From: Pyxicephalus adspersus
Taxonomy: Eukaryota > Chordata > Amphibia > Anura > Pyxicephalidae
NCBI RefSeq assembly: GCF_032062135.1
Contig: NC_092860.1
Span: 764,552-828,551 of the forward strand
Reading direction: 5' to 3'
Length of the DNA: 64,000 bases
Part shown: positions 11,872 to 24,330 of the stretch, piece by piece
How positions within the stretch are numbered: the first letter of the stretch is position 1
Layout: each line of letters starts with the position of its first letter
Translations under genes and position numbers: made by a program
Notes under the pieces: generated by a model
The model's input: only the letters and a program-made list of their open reading frames with translations
What the model was told of the DNA's origin: nothing
Databases searched by the model: none

Positions 11872-14800
11872 ATGTTATCCGCCGCGCAGCTGCTGGACGA
11901 ATTGATGGGCCGGGACCGGAACCTGGCCCCGAATGAGAAGAGGAGTAACGTTCGCTGGGATGATGAGAATGTGAGTCATGTGACTGAGGGCTGGGCCCCC
12001 CGCTACATTCCGTGCTGTGTGAGCGGCCCTCGGGCCTCCTCCGGTCATGTATGGGGGAGGGGGGATAATGGATATCACGTGGCTGAACAAGGGGACCCCT
12101 TTATGGGGCAATAGGGGGAGGTGAGACCTACCGGGGCCTCTGTGGTTGGGGGTAAGTAGGGGTTGTGAGGCTCCTCCCACAAGGGGCGTGGTGTCTCAGT
12201 ATGGTTGTCATGACCCCGCCCCCCATGCTGTCTGTTTGGGGGTATGTGGGGGCCTCTGTTTGGGGGTATGTGGGGGCCTCTGTTTGGGGGTATATGGGGT
12301 GTTTTGCTTGGGGGGGTATATGGGAGAGTCTCCCCAGGGGCATTTATATTTTGTATTTTCCCTCCTCTGCTTACTGACCGTTTGCTGGGGGTGAGATTAT
12401 TGTAATGTATTGCCCCCAGCAGAGCCCCGGGGTATCAGGCTTTAGGGTGTCTGCATAGAGGAAGGCTCTGACCAGTGGGGGGCGCCAGCAATATCCCTGG
12501 GGCTTTCATATCCACAGTCCTGATTGGTAGAGCCCCAGAATAATCCCTTTCCTGCCCCTTGTGCCCCCGGGGTTCTCCCTTATGGTAATTTCTGCACCCT
12601 GAGGCTGGGAGTTTTCACTGCTTCTTTACTCCCCCATAATATTCCAGCAGTGTCGCCCCCTAGGGGGTGGTAATGTCACTGATGGGGTATTCTCTATGGG
12701 CCCCCCCGACTTTCTCTGTCATCTCATTTTTCTCTTTTCTTCCGCTAGGTTTGCAAATATTATTTGTGTGAATTCTGTCCGGCTGAATTATTCACCAACA
12801 CGCGATCAGACCTAGGTAAGTACCTGCACCCGGTGAATCCTGCCAATCATACCGATCACTCAGATCCCCCCGAGTGAAAGAGACGCCCGACTTCCAAACC
12901 TCTGCTGGTGGATTGTCAGCTCCTCTGCCCATTTACTAACTGCCACAGCTTGGCCTATTACAGGAAGTGACTGAACAGAAGGTCTTCTGGCAGGATCCAC
13001 AACCAGTAAAGTGATTGGTGCTTCTAAGCAGCGCTTCCCTTAATTTAGGGGTCTGTACATCTCTCTGGGGCAGATCCTCCCCTCCTCCGGTGTCCCCTAT
13101 GGAATGTACAGCGCTGTGTAATATGTTGGCGCTATAATAATCCTCTCTGATAACACATCACAATAGGGAAATATTTACCATTTCGTCTAAATATTCCAAA
13201 TAATAAGAGGCTGAAATGCTGGGATCAGTTACCCCTGCCCATCCCCCTGTGTGGGGTATCTGGAAGCCGTAGGGCAATTCTGCTTCTTTCTGCAAACTCC
13301 CAATATTCTGGTATTGCATTGGCCGGTCCCCTTTATACCCCTATAGATATCCCCTATGATTGGCTATGATGAATGTGACATTCCCCCATCCTCTCTCTAT
13401 AGGTCCGTGTGAAAAGATTCACGATGAAAACCTCCGCAAGCAGTGAGTAATTTTCTGAGTTTTCTTGCCAAGTTTGTTTGTATTGAGTCGGCACTGAGTC
13501 CCCCTTTACCTCCCCAGGTATGAGAAGAGTTCTCGTTATATGAAGGTCGGATATGAGCGGGAATTCCTGCGTTACCTGCAGAGTCTCCTGGCCGAGGTGG
13601 AGCGCAGAATACGCAGAGGTCACGCACGCTTAGCTTTGTCCCAGAACCAGCAAGCTTCCGGGGTAAGTCTCCGGCCCAAACCACCCATGGAATGATCAGT
13701 GAGGGCAATGACACTTCAATATATATAAATGGGGATTTCTGGAACCTTCCATCCTGCAGCCCCCAGGGTGGCCTGAATGAGGCGCTATGGAGTCCTCTCC
13801 TACATTTATTTACTTTGTGTCTCTGATCTCCATTTTTGTCTTTTTGTCTCTTCAGTCTGTTGGTCCAGCTGGCAAAAATGAGGAGAAGGCTGAAGTCCTG
13901 ACAAATAAAATTGAGGGACTGCTGCAGCAGGTGAGACGATAATCAGGGATCGTTTATAGGGGGGGGGGGGGGGGGGGGACATAGTGGACATAAGATGAGG
14001 TTAATGGGGTGGGTCTTGAGGGTATTGTGTTGAAGGGCAAATGGGGGGGTGTTGGGGGCACATATGTAAAATTAGGATATCTGGGTATGTGTTGGGGGGC
14101 ACAAATGTAAGATGAGGGTATCAGGGTGTGTTGGGGGGCACATATGTAAAATAGGGGTGTTGGGGGCACAAATGTAAGATGAGGGTATCGGGGGAGGGGG
14201 GTGTTGGCAATACAATTCCTCTGCAGGTAAGACATCTTTCTATCGGCTCCTTATTGTGTTTGATGATTTCTCTGCAGATTGAGGAGTTGGGCTCGGAGGG
14301 GAAGGTGGAGGAGGCGCAGGGGATGATGAAACTTGTAGAACAGTTGAAAGAAGAACGAGAACTTCTCAAGTCCACCACATCGGTGAGTTATTCCGGAGGG
14401 ATGTGTAAAATGCTCCGTGATGTTTCCTGAATGTAATTTTTATTATTCACTTACAGTCCATTCCCAGAATAAACAAGAACTCCGTATAGGGTTATGTGAT
14501 TCCACTCCACCAATCAGGAGATTTCTGTAATCCGTCCAAACATTAGCAGACTTCACCGCCTGTGCAGAGTACTACAGAACTGCTTGTAGTTTTATATGTA
14601 ATAGCTGCACACTGTGTCTCTGCCCCTCCCACAATGGGGAGATTTCCCCCAGTACTTTGTGTCTATGCCCCTCCCACAATGGGGAGATTCCCCTCAGTAG
14701 TTTCTCTGCCCCTCCCACAATGGGGAGATTTCCCCCAGTAGTTTGTGTCTCTGCCCCTCCCACAATGGGGAGATTTCCCCCAGTAGGTTTCTCTGCCCCT

Positions 14801-17800
14801 CCCACAATGGGGAGATTCCCCCCCTGTAGTTTGTGTCTCTGCCCCTCCCACAATGGGGAGATTCCCCCCAGTAGTTTGTGTCTCTGCCCCTCCCACAATG
14901 GGGAGATTCCCCCCAGTAGTTTGTAGATCTCACCCCTGGAGATATCCGCAGACAATGATTAGATTTGCCATCATGTGATTTACCTGTGATGATTTACCTG
15001 TGTAGTGCCGGCAGATTTTTACCTCTTTTCTTCTTTTCTTTTCCTAACTTTTGCAGACAATTGAGAGTTTTGCCGCCCAGGAGAAGCAGATGGAGGTGTG
15101 TGAGGTGTGTGGGGCCTTTCTAATCGTTGGTGACGCTCAGTCCCGGGTGGACGATCACCTCATGGGAAAGCAGCACATGGGTTACGCCAAAATTAAGAGC
15201 ACCGTTGAGGAGTTAAAGGTACGGACTTGTCATGGACTGATAGAGAATGATAGGTCGTGATGTGACGTCTCTAGACTGGCAGTGTGTTATGCACCATCCA
15301 TAGATAAAGATGGTGTTCCGTTTTCAGCTGGAATTTTTCTTTAACGTTCATTGTCTGATTTACCTGAACAGGAAAAACTAAGAAAAAAGTCAGCAGAGCC
15401 TGAGCGGGAGGATCGGTTAAAAAAAGAACGAGACGAGAAGGACAAAGAGAAAGAGCGGGAAAGGGAAGAAAAGGAGAAGAAGAGGAAACGAGAGGAGGAG
15501 GAGAAGGAAAAGGAAAGAAATCGCGAGAGAGAAAAACGCAAAAGGAGCCGCTCAAGAAGCCGAAATTCCAGCAAAACGTCGGAACGACGAGGCAGCCGGT
15601 CACGTGACCACAAGAGATCCCGAAGCCAGGAGAGGAAGAGAAGCAGGTGAGCCAAAGGTGTTATGGGGGGGGTCCGGCTGCACTTTGCTTGTTGCTCTGA
15701 ATATTCCAATCACTGTCACCCTGTCATAGAAGCAGAATATAATTACACTTCTGTGTTACACTGCCTCCTTGTGGACAGTGTTGTGTACCCCCGGGGTATT
15801 GTCGGCACCCATTTGTAATCTAAAGTATTCTGTGCTGCTTCTCCTCTATCAGTATTCCTCATTTGTATACCCTGGGTACTCCATGGGTATTCCCAGTAGA
15901 AGTATCCTTGTACCCTAGGTGTATACTGCGCAGGAAAATGAAGGATAATGTGTAACCTGTTCTGAAAGAAAACTGATTGTGGTCCCCATTGATGGTTATA
16001 AATTCCAGACAAATAGCATATATGTGTAGGCAGAGCTGCTGATTGGTCCTCTGTGTACATTTGTCATTACCCAGACGGCTTATGCTAAGGCGCTGATCAC
16101 GTGACTATTTGCCAGAGGGACAAGAGGGCTCTTTTATATTCCATACCCGCATTACTAATAATCCCTCTTTTTGCAGGAGCCGAGAGCGTCAGAGAAGCCG
16201 AAGTCACAATCGGACAGATAAGAAACACCGATCACGAAGCAGAGACAAGCGCAGGTCTAAGAGCAAAGAACGCAAATCTTACAAACACAGGAGCCGGAGC
16301 AGAGAGCGCGAACGCAGATCTAAGGACACAGGCATGTCATCTTCTCATGGGAAATTATAAGTCCGAGGTCCCATACACAGCCAGAAACATCTTTCCGTCC
16401 ACAGTGCTTTACTTTTTATTGGTGGAGTAAATCAGAGTTTTGGGGGGGGAGATCTTTGGACCTATTCCTGCACCTCTGCGGCATCCATTATATTTTTATT
16501 TTCCTTCATTGAGAAGTGATTGCAGAAGTTGGGTGACCAGGAACTACGGGGGTCCCACCAGCAGTCACAATGACATATGAGGTTAACAGAAGTAGCTGCA
16601 TGTAGATTTACCGTGTTTCCCCGAAAATAAGACCTACCCCGAAAATAAGACCTAGCACTTTTCCCCCAACCTGCCCTAATATAAGACCTACCCCGAAAAT
16701 AAGACCTGGTAGAAAAAGAAAAAAAAAAAAAATACTCACCGAGCGGGAGACAGCGGGCGTACACACTCCGGAGCTGCACAAGCCGATGCTTGCCTTGTAG
16801 TTCCGGCTCCTGTCACAGACGGAGTGATATTACATGCACTTCGCCTGTCAGAAGCCAGGAACTCGGCTCGCGTCTTCTGATAAGGTGTTTTTTTTATTTT
16901 ACCCAGCACAATTACGGTATAAAAATAAAAAAATAAATAAAAATGTGAGCAATCATTGCCCCAGCCACATTTGGTGCTGATTTTAGGTTTGTAAGGACAA
17001 GCTGGCTGATTTAATACAGTAACAGTGCAAGAAGAGAAATGCTGAATTCAGTAACCAATACCGGTAGCAATGAATCAATGAAGAGTTTAATTTACAATTG
17101 GGTCACCATATAAAACTCTCAAATGCACAGAAAAATAAAAAAAATAAAAATGTGAGCAATCATTGCCCCGGCCACATCCACTGAGTGCTGATTTTACACA
17201 GATCCACAGATGCTGTACAGTGCACCTGTGGGTTACCGTATCTTTTCTGGTGCACTGTGCTGCATCTGTGGATCAGTGTTAAAGCACCTTAATACGTTAA
17301 CCACTTCAAAATGTGCCTTTTTTTATGGTACAAGTACCGTATCTACATGAATATGGTAAGTGTTTTTTTTCATTAAAAAAAGTATATGACCTACCCTGAA
17401 AATAAGACCTAGTGTGTTTTTGGAAGCCCAAAAAAATATAAGACAGTGTCTTATTTTCGGGGAAACACGGTAGATGACATTGAACCTGTCATGGTATAAA
17501 AGATAGCAATACTGGGTGCAGTGCATGTAGTATTGTTGTGTATTTCTATAAAGTTTTCCTCTTCAAATTATGTCCCGTATCCTTGTGAAGTCGTCTTGCA
17601 TCCTAGCGGGGGCTGTACAAAGGACCCCAACATCTGTCCATAACGAAATGTGTCCCCTCTGCCGTCACTGAGTTGTGAAATATAAGAGATCCATTGAGGC
17701 TCCACCATGGCACAGTAAATGGCATGGTGTCAGCCTGGGCAGGAGGTTAGGTTGAGGCTGCACACATTCTACAAATGTCAGTCTTACTCCGCTTCTTGTT

Positions 17801-19689
17801 TCAGTAAATCCTTTCTGTATGGAAGATATTCCTAAATAGGCAGAAAAGGGGCAAAGAACTCATCACTGGTCTTGCCTACAGCTGATATTTTCCCCATTAC
17901 TGACCGTTCCTTTATTCTGTACTGTCCATGCTAAAAGAGCTTTCTTTGCTGTCTCAAGATGTCTGATCTGAAACACAGAAGCAGACGTTGATTACAGGCA
18001 ATGGTGGTCAGTGTTGTGTCCTCGCTGCTCCCCGAAGGTGATATTTCCACCCTGGAATCCGGTTACTTGTTATGGGGTCCTCTTTGGACTTCTGTATGTA
18101 ATCAGGTGTGCTGGGGCATCAGGCATAACGGGACCCTATGGGATGTTCAGGTTTGTTTCTTGCAATCTCTTAAGGTTCTAAATGTCGGACCTTTCCGCAC
18201 AGATTCTGCCCTCGGCTTTAATGATTGTCTAGTTACATCCTTTGCTTCTATACCTGACCTGGATGACAAGTTACAAGACTCCATTTTATACTAAAATCTT
18301 TCTTCTGCAGACCCCCAGCACCTTGGGGCTCGACCTTCCCTTGAATCTGGAAATTCTAAGAGGGTTTATCTGTCCCAAGCACGAGGGTTTATCCTCCTTC
18401 TCCAGATTTGGGATGGATCCTGACTCTGTATTCTCCCCAGATATTAGTTTAAGTCGGGTGGGTGGTGGCCCCGGTATTGTGACCCTACTCTTCAGTAACC
18501 ACCCAAAAACAGACGTGTGGGTATAGAAAAGTGCTGGGTGGTGTGCCCAGATAATAGGGCCGGGGAGATCACTGCTGAGTGATACTCAATGTTTTGTGTT
18601 CTCATGCTGCAATCACATCACAGGGCGTTTGCTGCTCCTCATTCTGCTTTGTCCCTTCCCGTAGCTGGAGTTGGTTGCTGTTCCTGATTTTTCATGGTTG
18701 GCAGCCAATATAATCCAAAGGTGGAAAACATCCTGTGTCCCTTAACCTCCCAGGTGGTATTCCCAGGTGTGGCTCGGGGTGAATTTTCATCATCAAAAGC
18801 AGTAACCCCACTCAGGGTGCAATTGCCAGGGAGTTTTTAAAGTCCTACCTGGTTCCAGCAGTGTCCTCCAGCGATGCCGGGCATCTTCTCCCCCCTGGTG
18901 ATGCCGGGCATCTTCTTCTCTCGACGATGCCGGGCATCTGCGTAACCTGGCGATCTGCGTCCCCAGCGTGTGAATGTTGAGAATGCGAGGCCAGGGGAAG
19001 CAGATTCGGGCCAGGTGTGTGGCTGCAGGGTGGGTCTGTTGGGCTGGTAGGCCGGACCAGGCTGGAAATTTGAAATGCTAAGTTTTTTAATGTACCACTC
19101 TTACATTTTAAAATACTTAGCATTCATACCGCCAGGGGGGTTAACGGGAGGAAAAAAAATGTTTAGGATTTTACGAAGATCTATTTTTCTGCTATGCCAG
19201 GATTTGAACACATGAAGATTCTGAGCTTAATATTGACTTGTGGTCCAGAATTTTCCTCAGAACAAAGTTTTTAAGCCGGGTAGGAAGTAGCCCCTCTATT
19301 TGACACAACTCATCAGTAACCAATCAAAAACAGCTGGGTGATTACTAAAAAGTTCTGGGCGGAGTCACCATCATCTGGGGAACAAGCTGACCTCTTTAAT
19401 ACATTGATATACCACCGACTAGCTGCAACTTCCATCTGATGCTCTGATATCACTCCTTCAATGAGTATCTGCACACCTTGGTGGTGGTTTCTGGGGCCGC
19501 CATTATTAATCCGTCTCTTTTCAATCCGCAGAAAAAAGGAGTTCAGATGACAAAAAAAGCAGCAAGTCGAGCAGTCGAGATGGCCAAAGCGAATCTCGTA
19601 AATCTGACTCTAAGGAATTTCCCTCCCAGACCTCTGTGAATGGGTCCAGTGAAGACATAAAATCTGAAGGTGACACTCAGTCCAATTAA
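11872..19689 (+). CDS. LUC7L3: LUC7-like protein 3 (U1 snRNP-associated splicing factor)
   Basis: This is a nuclear RS-domain protein related to yeast Luc7, a U1 snRNP component that influences 5' splice-site choice. Ten coding exons: 11872-11970, 12749-12815, 13403-13442, 13518-13662, 13856-13930, 14278-14382, 15057-15218, 15372-15646, 16177-16331 and 19532-19689. They join in frame to 426 aa (human about 432). Residues 1-230 are the LUC7 domain: MLSAAQLLDELMGRDRNLAP, a first zinc finger using Cys/His between residues 35 and 62 (VCKYYLCEFCPAE..GPCEKIHDENL), a helical/coiled stretch (residues 85-175, EELGSEGKVEEAQGMMKLVE), and a second finger C192-C195-H211-H217 (CEVCGAF..DDHLMGKQH). Residues 232-426 are Lys/Glu/Arg-rich, then SR repeats (RSRSRSR, HKRSRS), ending SSEDIKSEGDTQSN. 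All introns are GT-AG except the last, which only joins in frame with a GC donor at 16332. Introns hold several minisatellites (12233-12330, 13990-14190, 14600-14925), three GATGCCGGGCATC copies near 18873-18950, and a DNA transposon. Confidence 0.95.
12233..12330. repeat. G-rich tandem repeat, LUC7L3 intron 1
   Basis: Four units of about 24 bp, each TGTTTGGGGGTATGTGGGGG plus CCTC, the last degenerate. Confidence 0.75.
13084..13145 (+). repeat. L2-type tail fragment, LUC7L3 intron 2
   Basis: GTACAGCGCTGTGTAATATG followed by TTGGCGCTATAATAATCC matches the 3' end of the window's common retroposon tail. It is truncated at its 5' side. Confidence 0.55.
13957..14190. repeat. poly-G tract and degenerate minisatellite, LUC7L3 intron 5
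   Basis: A G homopolymer of about 20 bases near 13959-13978 is followed by diverged units of GGGGGCACAAATGTAAGATG plus AGGGTATC.GGG. The homopolymer length is likely unreliable. Confidence 0.7.
14600..14925. repeat. 45-bp minisatellite, LUC7L3 intron 6
   Basis: Seven units of about 45 bp contain CTGCCCCTCCCACAATGGGG then AGATT and CCCCCAGTAG. Overlapping ORFs on both strands here are repeat artefacts. Confidence 0.9.
16332..16337 (+). other. LUC7L3: non-canonical GC splice donor of LUC7L3 intron 9
   Basis: The exon ends AAGGACACAG and continues GCATGT. Splicing here to the acceptor at 19530-19531 gives KDTEKRSSDDKKSS, which matches the EKRGSDDKKSS of human LUC7L3 and keeps the frame to the conserved C-terminus. 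The only nearby GT (16336) gives a frame that stops quickly. Confidence 0.65.
16611..17470. mobile_element. 860-bp non-autonomous DNA transposon with 23-bp TIRs
   Basis: It begins CCGTGTTTCCCCGAAAATAA-GAC and ends with the exact reverse complement, flanked on both sides by TA, which fits a TA target duplication as in Tc1/mariner elements. The CCCGAAAATAAGACCTA word recurs just inside both ends. There is no transposase ORF. It lies within LUC7L3 intron 9. Confidence 0.82.
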
Positions 19690-21495
19690 AACTGATCTGA
19701 TTTGACCTCTGATCAGCCGGAGGTAAGTGGTTTTTGTGCCTCTCTCCCTATAGCTCTTATGTTTTGCTAGAATGTTACGGTGCAGCGTAAGTATGCACAG
19801 ATGAAGACAGGAAGCCATGAAGGGAGAGCGCTGTAGTCTCTGCACACATGTAGAGGTATCTGATTTTCTGTATTCCTAGTGACCCGAGCCCAAATCTCTC
19901 TCCTCCCCCCCTCTGCCACCATAACGCGTCCTCACATACCCCATCCCAGAATCTTCACTTTAATTAGAAATGTTTTCCTTTTTGTTTCTGTCTTTGATTG
20001 CTTGATAAATTACTGTCTAATAACCTCTAGATCCTAACATATAACCATTATAAATCCATCGGCAGTAATCTTTATTTAAGAGGCGCGTTATTTTCTATTC
20101 GGCCCGTCCAGGCTTAATGTGAAGAAACCCAAAAATAAAAGCTGTATTTTCATATTTATAATAACATATAAGATGTTTTGGAGTCGTTTTGCCTCACTGC
20201 CTTGCAATTCTAATGCAGTTTGTTCTGTAACTCGAGAGCCTGTAAGATTTGGATTGTTCGAAGTGTAGGGTTTATGAATAATTTCAAGCTGTCTGCCATA
20301 CCTCATGCAGCGTTGGTGTTGTAAGCGGGCCCCTGAGAATGCCAAATTAAAAATCAAGGATTCAGTCATACTAATCAGGTATTCTTGCAAGGTATTCCTT
20401 TCTTCCAAAATCCATGTTTGAATGATGTTACCTGTAATAGCTTATTTTTGTGCATTTCTTTTACTTTTGTCTTTGTCTACCAAGCAAAGCCGCAAACGCC
20501 GTTACATTTATTTTAGTTTTTAGTTTGTTTTATTATTTCCTATTTTTTTTACTTTGGAATTTTCTGTTAGATTTTTTGCTGTTTTTAACATCTTTAACAG
20601 TTTTGGCAATTTTTCTTTTGACTGTATCTAGGGATGCAATGATGCCCAGTCAGTAAAAACAAAAATTCTTTTAAAGATTTATAAATGCCAATCTGTCTAT
20701 GCTCGCTAGTAATCGACTTGTTACATTCAGTGCAAGCTTATAACGAGGTATGTCTTTACATTTTTCCTACCGAGTAGGAGGAATTGTGTATCAGGCAGTT
20801 TAAGTTGACGGAAAAAGCCGAGATCTGGGATCATTATGGTCTTTCCACGGATCCCTTTTTCCGATCTAGCCTTTGGTTCTTGTTGCATGTTCTAGAGTAT
20901 GGGGGGGGACCCTAGAGTCAGGTGATTGAGTTTTTGGATGGACTTAAATCTGATTTCCTGGAACAGCGATTAATTTTGTTTTTGTTTATTTCTCTCCATA
21001 TTGTACCCAACAGGAGCGCGTTCCGAAGATCAAGGTGACCTCACAAGATGTCTTAATCCAAGATGGGCTTTAAATGAGGTGACAGAACCTGTAAAATGAA
21101 TATAAAACTCACTTAGAGTTGATTCTAAACTAAAAAAAAAAGTTTGAGAACTGAAATAATTCTATAGAGTCCATTAAATCGGGTCTCTGATGAGATGTTA
21201 TTGCCCTGATGTTAGGGCATGAAAATTAAATTAAATGCAAGCGAGTGTAACAGCCGCAGTTTGCATAAGTCAGAAGTTTGTTTTCTTTTTTTCGGACTTG
21301 GAAACACAAGATAATTGTGACCCCCCAACGTTACTTTGTTCTGTTTTTTTACTAGTAAATAATAGATTCTAAATAAATGCATCTCTAATTTTCTTGTATC
21401 GGTGCGCTGTTGTCATTTTGGCTTGGTATGCAATGCTTTTTAAAATAAATGTTTCACTGTTCACATTGCTGCAGTTTATTATTTTCTAAATAAAA
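19690..21495 (+). other. LUC7L3: LUC7L3 3' UTR, possibly with a 3'-UTR intron
   Basis: After the stop codon a good donor (CCGGAG|GTAAGTGG, 19723) and a possible acceptor (CCCAACAG, ending 21013) suggest a 3'-UTR intron. Poly(A) signals AATAAA are at 21372-21377, 21444-21449 and 21489-21494. The 20000-20900 part is AT-rich and non-repetitive, with no coding gene recognised. Confidence 0.5.
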
Positions 21496-21719
21496 TCTTT
21501 CTGTTAAACGGATCTTTTATGTTCATCAGTCACCGGCTACAAAACAATTTACCCCGAGGCTCCGTGTACACCGAAAGAGCCCCTATTCACATGAATAGGC
21601 ATTGTTCAGGCATTCCCCCCAATTCTAACTCTTTCCTAGCTGCTTATCTCAATTAAGAACGTCTTATAAACTCACACAAATATTTTATTGGCATTTATAG
21701 GAGTTTAAAGTCAGCGTCG

Positions 21720-22012
21720 ATTTATAATACAATAATATATTACATAGTATTTACATAGCGCTGACCTATTACATAGCGCTGTACAAAGTCATGTGACTAG
21801 CTGTCCCTCAGAGGATCTCACAATGTCCCTGCCATAGTCATATGTCATTACCGCAGTCTAAAGTCAGTTTAGGGGGGGAAGCCGTTTAACCTGTCCTACG
21901 ACTGAGGTAGGGACGTTAGATTGTGAGCTCTTCTGACTGATAGTGACATGACTGTGGACTTTGTGCAGCGCTGCATAATATGATGGCGCTATATACTGTG
22001 TAATAATAATTG
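21720..22012. repeat. inverted pair of retroposon tails
   Basis: A minus-oriented copy (TTACATAGCGCTGTACAAAG..GATCTCACAAT) faces a plus-oriented copy (TTAGATTGTGAGCTCTTCTG..CAGCGCTGCATAATATGATG, GCGCTATATA). A transcript reading through both could fold into a long hairpin. Confidence 0.55.
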
Positions 22013-22669
22013 TACAGATTGAAGCTCCAGTGACCTCCTTGCTTCCAATGGCTGCACAATCCCATATTGCCTTCTATTGAGATCCAACTCACCTTCTTCC
22101 TTCATCACCTTGCGGTATATGTCACCCCTCCACCCCAAATAAATGGTCACAATGAGGGGGGGGGTCAGACCCAACCATTGGAGGGCTATAATCTCTACTG
22201 TCAGTCCCTGGGGATAATTGGCAGAAATACTCTGGCATCACCCACCGACCCCGGAGATAATGTTTGGTGAGCACCGGGAATATTTCTGCAATGGTTCTGT
22301 GCCAACTCCTCCTAAACCTTTACCTCTAATCAAACAGCAAGCACCTCGGATAAATATATAAAGATCAGGGAATTGTGGCCTATCGGGACCTCCTGCAGGG
22401 CTCCGGACATTCCTCTGGGTTCTGATGTATTGGCTGCTTATCGGGTTAAAAAAATCCATCTCTGATTTCCATTGAAACCGGAACCTTAGCCGGTGGGAAA
22501 AACTGAAACAATGGCTCATGTAGCATCTGGGAGCCAGCTCCATGTTATTCCTCGTGGGCGTGGCACTGGATCCGCTCTCCTGATTGGTTAAATGTGGAGC
22601 AACGCAGCAAGTTTGAGCACCCTGCGGCTTCTTTGCACCTCCTGTGACCCCCGAACCTCATTGTTCCAG

Positions 22670-23215
22670 CTATCCATCCATCCCTATCCTTCCATCCATC
22701 CCTATAAATCCATCTCTCCATATCTGTCCATCCACATCCATTTTTATACTTCCATCCCTATCCTTCTTTCCATCCCTATCCTTCCATCCATCCCTATCCT
22801 TCCTTCCATCCATCCCTATCCTTCCATCTCTGTCCTTCCATCCCTATCCTTCCTTCCATCCCTATCCTTCCATCTATCCCTATCCTTCCTTGCATCCCTG
22901 TCCTTCCATCTCTGTCCTTCCATCCCTATCCTTCCATCTCTGTCCTTCCATCCCTATCCTTCCTTCCATCCATCCCTATCCTTCCTTCCATCTCTGTCCT
23001 TCCATCCCTATCCTTCCATCCCTATCCTTCCATCTCTGTCCTTCCTTCCATCCCTATCCTTCCTTCCATCCCTATCCTTCCTTCCATCCATCCCTATCCT
23101 TCCTTCCATCCCTATCCTTCCATCCCTGTCCTTCCATCTCTGTCCTTCCATCCCTATCCTTCCATCTCTGTCCTTCCATCCCTATCCATCCATCCATCCC
23201 CGTCCTTCCTGCTTC
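22670..23215. repeat. CT-rich minisatellite
   Basis: About 0.55 kb of units TCCATCCCTATCCTTCC and TCTGTCCTTCCATCC in varied order, with almost no G on the plus strand. Two long overlapping Ser/Pro/Leu-rich ORFs are by-products of the array. Confidence 0.93.
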
Positions 23216-24194
23216 TATGACCATCAGACTTTGTGAGTTTGATGCAGCTGCATATTTCTTCGCCAGGTATTGACATCTTTTTGTTCCAGCCGCCATCTTT
23301 ACCTGTTATGGAGACTTCCTGTTGTACTTTGCTCTATGGCTGCTTTCCCCTGGGTGTCCAACAGCCGAAACCTGGGGCCCCAATATCCCTTAAAGAGGAC
23401 CTGTCATGATATGTTTAATATATGAGGGATTGTCTATCGCTTTATATAAATATTATATCCTTTTATAATCAGAGAATGAGGACTGAAGGTGGAACTTGCA
23501 GCTTCTGTGACCCCGATATTACAGAGACCCCCCATAAGGCTGCAGGCTGCTCCTTCTGCACATGCCCGGCAATGCTCATGTGTCATTGGGAGGCTTTCCT
23601 GTAATGTACAAAAATAATTGCATGCGCAGTGGGATCTGCACTTTATTTTACATTTATAGGAGAACCATCACCCCATCTTGTGCAATGCGAGTTTGGGTGG
23701 AGTATGGAAGAATCAAGAAGTTCCTTGTTAAACCTTTTCAGGGTTCATCATTCATTGTTCTGCTACCCGGACAAGGCCCTGCTTATAAATGAGCAGAAAG
23801 TAGGAGCAAGCCGAACATGTACAAGGAGTTTGGTGGTCTCTGGGGACAGGTAGAGGGGGTATCTGGGGGTAAATAAGAGGGCAGAATGGAAGATGGCCCC
23901 AGGACAAGGTGCCTCCTCCAGTCATTAATATTCTGGGCACGATCCCGCTAACATTCCCCTCCTTTGGTAACGGACTAACCTGTGATACTTTTATCAGAAA
24001 TGATTTCTGGGGATAATTTGGAGCAGCTCACCCTTGTGACTGCGATTATTTGTCGGATTATTAGAACTCGCCTAAGACGTTAATGCTAAACCTCCAATCC
24101 AACGCTCAGAATTAGGCTGAATATTGAAATCTGGGCACCAATTTAAAGGAATAATGGCAGCTAATAAAGATCACAGCTGTATGAAGGTTGGAGG

Positions 24195-24330
24195 TGGATG
24201 GGGTGTATAGGGGCAATATATAGGGGTAATATATGAGGGCAATATATAGGGGTAATATATGAGGGCAATATATAGGGGTAATATATGAGGGCAATATATA
24301 GGTATGATATGAGGGCAATATATAGGGGTA
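24195..24330. repeat. 26-bp AT-rich tandem repeat
   Basis: About five units of GGGCAATATATAGGGGTAAT-ATATGA. No gene is seen around it. Confidence 0.85.

Noticed and set aside
14572..14955. CRISPR-like look of regularly spaced repeats
   Set aside because: The units are contiguous 45-bp minisatellite copies without unique spacers, and the genome is a vertebrate one.
16109..16360. LUC7L3 ending at KDTGMSSSHGKL in exon 9
   Set aside because: This would drop the conserved ...SSEDIKSEGDTQSN end, which is present at 19532-19689 in matching frame with a GC donor. It may be an intron-retention isoform, but not the main form.
22592..23273. Two overlapping plus-strand ORFs of more than 200 codons
   Set aside because: Ser/Pro/Leu repeats dictated by a CT-rich tandem array with no stop codon in its unit.
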